Position numbers and translations under genes: made by a program
NCBI GenBank assembly: GCA_027579435.1
Contig: JANBPK010001077.1
Span: 1-58,186 of the forward strand
DNA length: 58,186 bases
Source: Candolleomyces eurysporus
Lineage: Eukaryota; Basidiomycota; Agaricomycetes; Agaricales; Psathyrellaceae
Direction of reading: 5' to 3'
Notes under the pieces: model-generated
Told to the model about the DNA's origin: nothing
The model's input: only the letters and a program-made list of their open reading frames with translations
Databases searched by the model: none
Shown here: one piece after another, positions 13,330 through 23,158 of the stretch
Layout: every line of letters begins with the position of its first letter
How positions within the stretch are numbered: position 1 is the first letter of the stretch

Positions 13330-14119
13330 TTACGTCTCGCCCCCACGCTCTCCTTCCCTGGGTCTCATATCTTCCCCATTCAGATGGTACTCTTGGCGCC
13401 TACATGAATTTTTCAATATGGTTGGGCGTTGGCCGCAAAATGGCAGTCGGGCTCCGTGGCTTGTATGGGGCAGATTCATCTGTAGTTTGCTTCGATTCTT
13501 CTCTTCCCCCTTCGTGCCTGCCCTTTGTCACTTGCTTTGATGCCTCTCTTTGTTCTCCCCTTGATCTCTCCTCCATTTCTCGTTGCGAGTATGTCCCCTA
13601 TTCTTCCTCAGTTAATCTGGCGAATTTTCCAATTCTGACCCCGATCCCCAACACCGAGTACGTCGGCTGGGAACGCGATTCCTTCATGAGCGCGGTATGT
13701 GTCTGCAAAAGTGGTACCGGGGTCCATACATCAGCTCGCTCACGCAACATAGCACACAGGAGACAAGCGCATGCGGTGAAGATCGATGAGGAGGTTGAAT
13801 AGATATGTACGTATTCATGGTTGACTCGCGTTATTCACGTGCTCGCTCACTCCAACCACGTCTCTTCCGAACTCACAGAATGGAACGGAGTCGCACGCTT
13901 CCTTAGACTTCAGCGGGTGCCGCCCAATTCAGTCCGGGCCCGGACCCGCTACTTCTACGTCCTCCCGAGCAAGTACAAGAAAGGGGATCTAAAAAATAGG
14001 AGGACGGACGTGGGGACGAAACTCACGGAATCCATTAGTTTGGACGAAGATGTCCAAACCAGGACGAAGGGGGCGAATAATTGTATTGAAAAGTAAGCCT
14101 AATACGCGAGTCACTACTC

Positions 14120-14315
14120 GAAAATCGATTCGGAACCTGTATAATCCACAACAGAAGGGCTTTGTCATCCGTGACTTTGACTTGAAGATCTAGATCGACT
14201 TGGAAGGACTATAATCCACAACAGAGGGCTCTTGGATCCATGAATAAGGCTTGAAAATTGACTTGGAACCCGTATAATCCACAACGGAGGGCTCTAGCAT
14301 CCGTGGTATGGGCTT
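14120..14315 (-). repeat. 63-bp minisatellite, left-arm copy (three units)
   Basis: Three successive units carry the core TATAATCCACAACAGAGGGC or a close variant, spaced by about 63 bases. The right arm carries the same array in the opposite orientation at 55785-55955, so the array predates the segmental duplication. Confidence 0.75.
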
Positions 14316-14707
14316 GGAAATAGTCAAATGAGAGTCTTAGACGACGTCCAGAGCGACCGAAGATAAGAAGCCCCGCCCTTGAACATGGCGAAATGCTGTT
14401 TCTTCACGACTGCAACTTGAGGGGATTCGGTAGTTATCGATGGATGCCGGTGTCCTTGTCTACGCTCTAAACCGGGTGTTGCAACGGCGACTTGGCTCAA
14501 CTGGTCAGATCGTTTTATTTCTGAAAAGGGGCATTGCACCTAACAGATCCGCCACCCCTGGTCCTCGAATTCTCCGAGCCGAGTCTTCCCACTTTTAGGG
14601 CACAGTTTTGCAGCTTCCTCGAGCAACTGCCCTTCACCGACCAGGATGGCCATGATCAATCATTCACCCGTCTCTATAACGTTATTCCGACTCATTGCAC
14701 CTACTAG

Positions 14708-15026
14708 TGTAAGACAGATAGGAACGGTGGGTGCGAACCACCGATCTAAACGAGAAAAGATCGCGAGTGATCGACCTAGGGGGTAACTAGACTGATCTTC
14801 GAGTAGAGGTAAGAAATAAAGATGAATTCGGAGAGTAAGGAATAAAGGGGGAAACGAAAGAATGGGGAGTGGGCTATGGGGAGAGCTAGCTAACGATACA
14901 GGAGATAAGTGAACTACATTTATACCCTAAAGATATCACAAGGATCGGGACAGCTATTCCCGTTCCGGAGAATGGAGACGGAACGGAATCGGTGAGTGCA
15001 CGAGCACACGGTGTGCACTCTCCACA
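14708..15026 (+). mobile_element. 319-bp solo-LTR-like insertion with CTAG target-site duplication
   Basis: The element begins TGTAAGACAG and ends CTCTCCACA, giving the TG...CA ends of retrotransposon LTRs. It is flanked by CTAG at 14704-14707 and CTAG at 15027-15030. The duplicated right arm has the unoccupied site, reading CCTACCAGGTTTCC where the left arm before insertion would read CCTACTAGGTTTCC. The element has no coding capacity. A 10-base palindrome arm (GAGAGTGCAC type) lies near its 3' end. A 4-bp duplication fits Ty3- or Ty1-type integration, but which superfamily cannot be told from one LTR. Confidence 0.78.
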
Positions 15027-15516
15027 CTAGGTTTCCACCATGCTCTCGCGCGACACGATAAAGCCCATAACGGACATTGTCTTCTCCTATTTTGTCCCTG
15101 AAATGTCTCACTAAGGTAAAGTGGAGGTCCTATCTTCATCTCAGATCCGTTAGTGACAAGGGACAGCGAAGGAGAATCCTACTCTGTATGTCAAGACTTC
15201 AAGGTAGAGTCAGAGTCTCTCCTAGCGCATCGGTGATAACCAACGCATTCGCGCTGTTGTGGCCAACAGTTGCTGGGAGGTTTTCTCCAAGATACCGAAG
15301 TTCAGTCAGCAGTTCCTTGGCCTCGCTAATGATACGTCGGAATGGTATTCGAGGGAAGTCAATGGAGTCGACTTCTACAGCACTGAGGATAACGAAAGAT
15401 GCCTTTTTCGAGGTTATTCGCGTTGTAGTTAATATTCATGTCCCTGCCAATATTGCTAAAGGTCCCTCCACTGATATAAAAGTTACTACAGTGGGAGAAC
15501 ATCCGAAGGCTGTTAA

Positions 15517-16763
15517 GCTGAAGAGCAAGCGCCACCATTTCTAACGAAAGATCGATCGCTTATCATAGGATTTGTCACGATTCATGAGCCCAGGACACTT
15601 ACGGTTCATTCCAGCCGGGAAAGCGTCGGCGTGATCCATGTGCAGATCGTCGATTTCGGGGAGAGAGGGTGAATGACGGAAAGAAACCACGGAGGAGGCG
15701 ATGCTGGATGGTAGGGATCATGCCAGGCACAAGGATTCCTGTTAGAGAAGAGAGACCAGCTTTGGATAAATGAAACATTTGGGCGCCTACCGGGGAGATC
15801 GGTCGTTGGCCACTGGTAGATCAACTACTAACTGGTTCACCACGACAGTACTTCTGCACACCGTGCTCACTAGAAATGGCGGTATACTTGATTAACGGGT
15901 GATTCCGTTTGATTGCCTAGCCAAAGACTTCGTACCCTGCTGACTGCCGAGCCGCTGATCGTGGCTACACCGCTATCGATGCCTGCTCTCCTTTTGTGAG
16001 TGAGTACTTCGAATTCCGAGAGAGAGAGAGACCAATAGATCATGAGTCCGTCTTTGAAAGCAGACACGACGCAGCTTGGGACAACACTAAACTGTCATAC
16101 AAGAAGGATCAAGCAGTATTGGCCTTGGAGACTCTGCGTTTGAACACACCCTGCCATATCTCCTCCCCAAGGCCTTAAGGATTTGAGACCTTGGACTGGA
16201 TCTTTCATTCTACATGCCCAGAATTTGATCAACCCAGCCCTCAACCCAACTGGTTTGGTGCCAATTGTCACCCCTCTACGACAACGACGGGCCTCGTTAC
16301 ATTGGTTCTTCCTATCAGTGTTGTCATTCCGCGAGCTTGAACATTCGGTGGTCCGCGTGGAGACGAACTTAAGGGGCTTGGGTACAGGCTTCTCAAATGA
16401 ACGGATGAACAGCATCAATTGTCCAGTCATATTCGGATCAGTCGTTCACACGAGCGGATTCGGCTTCCCTGACTTTGCATGCACGCGACGGGAGCGAGGA
16501 AAACCAATCCGAACACCACGGCACTGCGACTTGGTCTGGCACAACGTCGACAACAGCGCTTTGAAAAGTTTATATAAGGCTCGAGCACGTACCCCCATCG
16601 CTAAACATACGTCTCAAGGGTGATAAAAGAGTCCACAAACTTAGACGAGCGCCACTAGGACGAGATCTGGCCGAAATATCTGTCAGCTCCATCAATGAAC
16701 GGCGTTAAAAACTGACAATTCTACTACGATTCATTGTCTGTGAAGCGACTCTACCTAGGTCAA
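15517..16763. other. 1.2-kb intergenic stretch, nothing recognised
   Basis: Open frames such as 16095-16430 (minus) and 16183-16623 (plus) overlap each other and show no splice closure or motif. I see no RNA gene or repeat copy here. Confidence 0.4.
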
Positions 16764-17618
16764 TCAGTATACCACCTTATTTCCGGATCTCTTTGCTCCT
16801 TTAGTGGTGTACGCCCACTGCGAAAAATTTATCAGAATACTGGGGCGGAGGGGGAGGAATCAACTCACGTTGATCAGGCTTCCGTCACCCATGCGATTGA
16901 ACTCGCAATGCTGGCACCCATAGACATCATACCTATGAGAAGCAGGAAGTGAGCCGTCATCCCAATGGTCCAAAATTGTAATCAAATAGCCTTACTTGAA
17001 ACTCCCGAGTCCAATGCTCTTCTTGAATTTTACAACGTGGTGTACGAATCTCCCTCCGAGGTTCTTCATATGATGCTTGACTCCGCAAACGACGAAATGC
17101 ATCCCAGGATACCGCTTTGATGCTTCCTGGATGACCCTGACGGTGAACTGAGCACGGAGCTATGCATGCGCAAGATCAAGGGTTAGCGAACGAGCCACAG
17201 TTGCTATCATACGAGTACTTGCCTTCTTATCCTTCTCGATCTGTGCCTTGATCATCTGAACGATCTGGACGATCCCTTTGACTGCTTGTTCCACGGCTGA
17301 GGCAACAGCAGTTGCCCATCGTGGGTCGAGTTCCACTAAATCACGACTTTCGAGATCGCCCCCGGATCGAGAGAGGAGCTCTCGGACAAAAATCTCCCTC
17401 ACCCTTTCCTCAAACTCAGTGCTCCTCGCAAATCCAACGCCGGAGCTCGGTGCCAAGTCGGCCAGAGACCTGAGGTCAACAGGCGGATCATCGAGGGGAC
17501 CCTCCCGTTGCGATAGAGTTATGTCCCGAGTGCCGAAATCCAGTCTGGCGCTCTGAGCGGCAAATGTGCAAGCCACGAGGGCGAAGAGAGAAAAGAGGAG
17601 CGGGAGTGGCAGTTGCAT
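16764..17618 (-). CDS. small secreted protein of an Agaricomycete-expanded family, GC-AG intron
   Basis: The minus-strand exons are 17618-17223, 17159-16996, 16932-16869 and 16817-16764, which sum to 678 bases and 225 residues. The N-terminus is a signal peptide (MQLPLPLLFSLFALVACTF then AAQS). The mature N-terminal half is variable and charged. The C-terminal half has the conserved core QFTVRVIQEASKRYPGMHFV, VVCGVKHHMK, then YDVYGCQHCEF, MGDGSLIN and WAYTTKG. This layout (a FTV start, VICHT-like Cys-His, YDVY, GDGG-IN-WAY) is what I recall from many uncharacterised secreted proteins of mushrooms. Function is unknown. The first intron must use the donor GCAAGT at 17222: any GT donor nearby breaks the frame, while AAG|GCAAGT gives phase 0. 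The short last exon is supported by its INWAY motif. Confidence 0.82.
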
Positions 17619-18873
17619 AGATAAAAAAATGGTCTTGTGGTGGCTAGGATTTGTTCCAGACGAATCGAGTTTAGCAGACCGGCTGTTGGGATCGACTCGA
17701 CATGCCATACAATCTAAATACGATTTCATGTCCGTGCATCCCGACCGGCGGTCTGACGGACACACAAACTATAGGCCACAGCCCTTCCGACACCAACATC
17801 GGGACTTTGGGGTACACACAACTGATGTTGTGTCCACAATTCGGTCTGGGCGGTAATGGTTCAGGAGAGCCGTCCGTTACATCGGACGTCGGTGTATAAG
17901 GAAATGGTCTAATAACGTAAATGTATTCATGTCCTTCGACTACGGGCGCAACGATAGACCCGAGGTAATCCCATCCTCAACAATTTCTTTTGACCAAGAC
18001 TCTTGGGCCTTGGCTCTTCAAGGCTATATAATCTAGCGTCGATGTAATCCTTTCCTTTCCTCCTCCATGGCGACTTCTATCTTCTTTTACATTCCCCTTG
18101 TCTCTGCGACACAGACTGTGGGTACAGTGCAGATAGTAGCGCACCATTGCTCCCATCATGCCCTGGTTAAATCAAGCGGAAAAATCGACCCTTCTCGGCC
18201 AGGAGTTGCTGGGATATTATTCCAGTCGCTCAAGATGTGGGTAATTACACGTCCTCCTGACCAAATTCATATCTCACACGGACGATACGGAATGCTATAC
18301 AGGCCTTTCGAAGCTTTGAGCGGCCAGCTCGACCCATGGGTGCTGAACGGGAGTGGCATAACGGCCCGCCAGACAACTCCGCCCCGGGCGCTCTCACGGC
18401 GTGGATGTTGACGCTCCCTGGTCTCCTGTTCATCCTCTTCTCCAACGTCGCGTCTTCTTCACGATGCAAAGAAGACAGCTCACGAGACTCTGAGCATGGA
18501 GAGGTTAATCCGCAGGCGTAAGGTCATATGGGACGTGTTTGAGCAGGATCGTCGCGTTGTTTTGGGTGTACGATCAGCGTGCTCTGGGAATGAGGGCGGT
18601 TGGTGAGGCTTGGTGCGTGCTACAACCTTCGTATATACATGCTGATGTCCTGACTTCAGTGCAGATTGTGTCTCGTCGTCCTGGCATCTGGACATTCTAC
18701 GCTCCTCACACACCCATCTGCATCGGAAAATTGCCCTTCTCTCCTCCTCAAAGTCGGAGTATGGGCAGCTTCCTAGGAGTATCCCTGGTTATTCCCAACA
18801 TCTCCATCGCTATAAAAAGACCTTCTCTCCCTCCTCCACACCCTCGGTCGTCTAACGCACCTCATTTTCGACA
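17619..18873. other. intergenic region between two divergent secreted-protein genes
   Basis: This 1.26-kb stretch should hold the promoters of the secreted protein on the minus strand and the xylanase on the plus strand. A frame starting at 18067 (MATSIFFYIPLVSATQT) follows a TATA-like TATATAAT near 18022, but it lacks any further support. No repeat copy was seen. Confidence 0.4.
18811..18819 (+). promoter_or_regulatory. TATA box of the GH10 xylanase gene
   Basis: TATAAAAAG lies 55-63 bases upstream of the ATG at 18874 and is followed by a pyrimidine-rich run (CCTTCTCTCCCTCCTCC), the usual layout of a strongly expressed fungal secreted-enzyme promoter. The assignment rests on position and sequence. 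Confidence 0.6.
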
Positions 18874-20983
18874 ATGTCCAGGCTCTTCGCACTCGTCTCG
18901 CTCGTCTTCTTCATCACGAACTGCGCGGCGCTTGCTGTGCTCCCGGATTCCACGCAGCCACGGGAGGCTACCCCCGTTGCTCGTGCCATAGAGCCATCAG
19001 GTAGTGCTGGTGGCTTGCAAGTCAAGTTCAGGGCCAAGGGGAAGATGTACTTCGGTACCTGCGCTGATCCCAACACCTTGAATATCGCTTGTACGTGTTG
19101 CATTGTCTCTGGCGTGCGTGCTGTGTGCTCAATGCCATATGAAACATAGCCAATACGAACGTCCTGAAGAAGGACTTCGGTCAACTCACTCCCGTGCGTC
19201 GATCTTTTCTCTCTTATGATGTGGATATACAATGGATGCCTTGTATTCGTGTAGGAAAACTCTATGAAAGTACGCCAATACTTTTTTCTTGTCTCGCCAC
19301 GAGTGACTCACTCGCATTTCTCATTAGTGGGATGCCACCGAACGTACGTCTGCTCGCCGTACGCCCACGGCCATCGTTAGCCTAACACCTGTCCCTTGAA
19401 CAGCCAGCCGAGGCAACTTTAACTTTGGCAATGCCGACACACTGGTCAACTGGGCTACCTCTAACGGAAAGCTGATTCGTGGTCACACTCTTGGTAGGTC
19501 TAAATTTCTCCCCATCATCTCATTCATCGCTCTTCATTTTGTCGATATCATCTAACGGACGATGCATCCAGTTTGGCACTCGCAGCTCCCTGGATGGGTC
19601 AACAGTATCAATGATAGGAATACTTTGGTCTGTATCAACCTCCGGCGAAGCCTACTCGGGATGAAAGTATTGATTCAAAACTATAGACGACCGTTATCCA
19701 AAACCACGCTCAAAGCGTTGCAGGCCGGTATGCTGGGAAAATCTACGGTACGTTCAAGCTCCCCTTTTTCTCGCCGATCCCTCACTCACATCTGCTACTC
19801 GCTGACTCGACCCGTGTTTAGCTGTGAGTCGTCATCCGTGACCATATCGCCCTCAATGATACGACCTTGCTAATCGAACGTGCATTGCACGTACTGTAGT
19901 GGGACGTTGTCAAGTACGTCGCTTCCTCCACCCTACTTTCCTTTATTCGTTGGTCACTGATACTGCTTCACTTTAGTGAGATTTTCAACGAGGATGGATC
20001 ACTCCGTAGCAGCGTCTTCTCTCGTGTCCTCGGCGAGGTGCGCTGTTCCTTTTCCCTACGCATTCGCTCGGCCATTCACAGTTGACTCGGGACAGTCCTT
20101 CGTGACTATTGCCTTCCAAGCTGCCCGAAAAGCCGACCCTGCAGCCGTATTGTACATCAACGACTACAACCTTGACTCTGCCAACGCCAAAGTTCGAGGG
20201 TTGGTGAACCTCGTGAATAGGGTCAACCAGGCTAATCCGGGGACGATTGATGGAGCTGGGACGCAGATGCATTTGCAGGTGCGTATGCGATTTACCTTTC
20301 GGTTTCTCTGCCTCCTCCTTCCGTGTCGCTTTCCCTCTCAATTTCCCAACTGTCATTCCCGGGTCACTTACCGAGCTTTCGTCGTAATTTGATGATCTGA
20401 CGGATGTTGCAGGCCAACGGAGCCGGAGGAGCCCAAGCAGCCTTGAGCGCCCTCGCCGCTGCCGACGTCAAAGAAGTCGCCATCACCGAGTTGGATATTG
20501 TCAATGCGAGCGCGAACGATTACACGGCGGTAGTTAGAGCGTGTTTGAATACCCCCAAGTGTGTGGGGATTACGGTCTGGGGTGTTAGTGATGCCGTGAG
20601 TGATAGAGTTTCGCTTTTCGGTTTGCTATGCTTTTTTCTTTCTTGTTTACCTGCTTCCATCTGCGATCCGGCCCTGTTCCTTTTCGTTCTCGGATTAGAA
20701 GCCAATTTGATGGTTTTTCGTTCCGAGTCTCACTTTTCTATCGGCTCATTGCCTCCACCGCTTGGCTGCTCCCTTGGAGGTTCATCTTTCGATATATTTC
20801 GAAAACCTCTCCTCGCTATCTTTGCTCTATTGCTTATCTCCCACCCAAAATGACACGGATAAAGCTGACATGCCCTCTTTCTTCAATCCGTAGAACTCAT
20901 GGAGGTCCGGAAGTAACCCCCTCCTTTTCGATAGGAGCTATAACCCCAAGGCTGCTTATACGGCTATTATCAATATGCTCTAG
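18874..20983 (+). CDS. GH10 endo-beta-1,4-xylanase, 13 exons
   Basis: The enzyme cleaves internal beta-1,4 bonds of xylan outside the cell. The exons are 18874-19090, 19150-19193, 19255-19269, 19328-19343, 19404-19493, 19572-19627, 19687-19747, 19822-19823, 19900-19913, 19977-20037, 20096-20278, 20413-20595 and 20894-20983. They total 1032 bases and 343 residues. A signal peptide ([21 protein letters not shown]) is followed by a GH10 barrel. Its landmarks are [48 protein letters not shown] (acid/base Glu173), [22 protein letters not shown] (nucleophile Glu279) and GITVWGVSD followed by [13 protein letters not shown]. Both catalytic residues are present and no CBM1 is attached, so it should be active. 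Closing the frame between KIY and WDVVNE needs a 2-nt exon (CT at 19822). Exons 3, 4 and 9 are only 14-16 bases. Confidence 0.95.
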
Positions 20984-22198
20984 TCCCTTGAGGTCGAAAG
21001 ATTCGTTGCATGCCTAGTAATTTGCATGTATTCAGGTTGATTTCTGATTGAGAATGTCTCAATCAAATTCATTCTGTTATCCATCCGTTTGCGGCGACTT
21101 GTGCGAAAATTCTCGTTCATGTCGTTTTCGCACAGATTGTTTGCCTCTGCCGATCCCCGGAGCATACATCACTCCACTTCATCAGCTCTACGGTCATTGT
21201 CAGATGCTGTTGGCACCGTTACTGTGATCTTGATGAGTTCCTGTCGAGTCTGCTTTGTACTTCGTTCTTATTAAGGGGCGTGTCGCTTCTCTTATTTAGC
21301 AACGCTTCCAACAGACTCCGCTTAGAGCCTCCTCCGCATCGCACTAGGCCAACCCACCTCCACCCATCCCAGCTATCCCCACCTCACTCCTTTCAATCAT
21401 AGTCGAAGCCGTCATCGGCGTCTTGAAGATATTCAACGCGGTAAGGGACGTTCTGTCATCGAAGTGTTTGAGTTGTTGGCGCTACTGGGATTCAATTTCG
21501 AGCTGTTGGAAGTAGACGAAAGTATCGACCCGGTCTTCACCGTCCTAACTCTGCTTAGCGCTATACACACTAACGTCACTCCCAACCCAATTCCTCCTCA
21601 TGTCTCCTGTATCTTGCCTTTCAGGCATAGGCTGAACCTCCCAGTCGACCCCAGCTCCACAAGGGGTCGAGTTCGCCACCGTACCCTGATTGCAGCGTAT
21701 TTCTCGAGAACCGTGACCGACAGACGCCTTGAAGACCATCGACGTCCTTGAATACCAATAATGGCTGTATGTATCACCAGCCCCATCCCAGGTTGTCGTA
21801 CTCAATCCTTGCCGTGATACTTGGCACGAGAGAATTTTTGGCGTTCTCGCTCGCTCGCGTCTCGTCAGCGGAATTTTGGGAGGTGTTGCGAGTGAGATAA
21901 CCCAGAGGGAGCAAGGAACGAGTAATACCGTCCCTGTCTCTGTCCCTATTACGAAGATGACGGAGAGAGGAAACGAATAATTGAGAACGCGAACGAAGGC
22001 GACGCTTGTCTGCGTGGCGACAGTGGGGAGACGACAACGCCTCTGCACTCCCACTCTCACTCCCCCTCCGTAAACGACGAGTTAGGCGTAGGACTTGTAG
22101 CCGTAGCTGGAATCTTCGTCATCTGCCCCTCCCTCTCTTCCCTTACCCTCTCCGTTGACTTCTCCCTCACCGAATTGACAGCGATTCCGAGACGGATA
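20984..22198. other. 1.2-kb stretch with unassigned frames
   Basis: A plus-strand frame at 21464-21751 contains FELLALLGFNFELLEVDES and may be an exon, but I cannot extend or name it. The minus-strand frame 21545-22060 is less protein-like. An imperfect inverted repeat built on TGCGAAAA and TTTTCGCA lies near 21101-21135. Confidence 0.35.
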
Positions 22199-22741
22199 CT
22201 ATCGATATCGGTTTGGAGAGCTCGGCCCCACACTAGGTGAAGTAGGTGGCATCGGAAAGTCGAACGCACTCGGACTTCTCATTGATGCCTCCTTCTTTTC
22301 GTTGTCTGTATCGTCCGATCCATACACGAATCTTTCGACAGTCCCGTTTCCATCGTCGCCGCTCCCCAGGTTGTCATCAGCCCCGAGCCCACCGTGAAAT
22401 GCACTGCTCGGCGGATGAGCCGAGTCTCCGCCGTACTCAACGCTGAAATTGAAAAAATCGAGGTTTGTGGTGGATGGAAGTAGTCTTCCTCGAGATCAAA
22501 TTCCCTGATCGACTGTCGGAGGCTCGGTTGCGATCGTGAGATTGTCCCGGATGCTACCATCGTCGACGGATGAGATCTTGCTTCCGGAAGACGACGACTC
22601 AAGTTTACCCGAAGGAGCAACGTCTAGACAGGATGACGTATCGAAAGACCACTCGGTCGCCCCATTCGAGTCAGTTTCGTCCGGAGATTCAGGAAATGCC
22701 TCACCATCCGGCTCAGACTTCAATCCATCAAGAATTGTCAC
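22199..22741 (-). CDS. C-terminal part of an acidic, Ser/Gly-rich protein (hypothetical, partial model)
   Basis: Two minus-strand stretches have strong coding character. The last exon, 22442-22199, gives about 80 residues such as YGGDSAHPPSSAFHGGLGAD, NEKKEASMRSPSAF and SVGPSSPNRYR, followed by a stop. The exon before it, about 22741-22510, gives SEPDGEAFPESPDETDSNG, SSSSGSKISSVDDGS and TIATEPPT. Between them is an intron-like stretch ending in a pyrimidine-rich TTTTTTCAATTTCAG. The phase that fits best uses donor GTCGAT near 22508 with a downstream TTGAG acceptor, so the exact join is uncertain. No start exon was found upstream. Composition suggests a disordered cytoplasmic tail or regulatory protein. 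I do not recognise a family. Confidence 0.45.
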
Positions 22742-23158
22742 AATTGCTTTGAAAATCTTGAGCCGGATAACACATTTCCACTATGCCTGCTCCAAAGTAC
22801 GATGTGCTTCGACTAATCAAAGCCCGTTCAGAAAGATATTCTTTTGTTTGTTCGTGCACATTTTACACAGCTTTGATTAAATACTTGCCGCTCGACCAGC
22901 AATGGTAATCTATACCAGCACGCGACGTATGGGGCGATAAACGCGCAGTGCATCTGGGCAAGATAGCGGGCGACCTCAATAGCAACCCATTGTCACTCTA
23001 TTACAAGTATATACCATCAACTCAATCGTAATCTGCACACACATTACCTACTACTGGGTTATAGCCTTCCATACTGGTTGTCGATGACGGGCACTCGTGA
23101 GGATACAAACAGACGTCTATTCAAAGCGCTTCAACATATGCATGTGTATGAAATTACA
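22742..23158. other. 417-base stretch; missing 5' end of the neighbour not found here
   Basis: The bases between the acidic protein and the 7-TM gene show no clear exon on either strand. The upstream exons of the acidic-protein gene may lie here in too short a form to recognise. Confidence 0.35.

Larger units (their letters stand above)
13330..15516 (+). repeat. inverted duplication, left arm, segment B
   Basis: This segment is the reverse complement of about 54864-56620. It contains the 63-bp minisatellite and the peptide-coding stretch of the SNF2-linked gene (DQDGHDQSFTRLYNVIP near 14640; FSPRYRS region near 15290), here on the plus strand. The left copy has stops not present in the right (for example after MPVSLST near 14470), and it is broken by the LTR-like insertion at 14708-15026. 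It ends where the right arm continues into the helicase domain, so the left copy never had, or has lost, that domain. Confidence 0.88.

Noticed and set aside
15077..15544. 155-codon plus-strand frame in left arm B
   Set aside because: It is the shadow-frame equivalent of the right-arm sequence. The better coding frame is a different one and is broken.
18067..18411. Frame beginning MATSIFFYIPLVS after a TATA-like element
   Set aside because: A possible signal peptide, but the rest has no family features and no intron closure. It lies in the xylanase promoter region.
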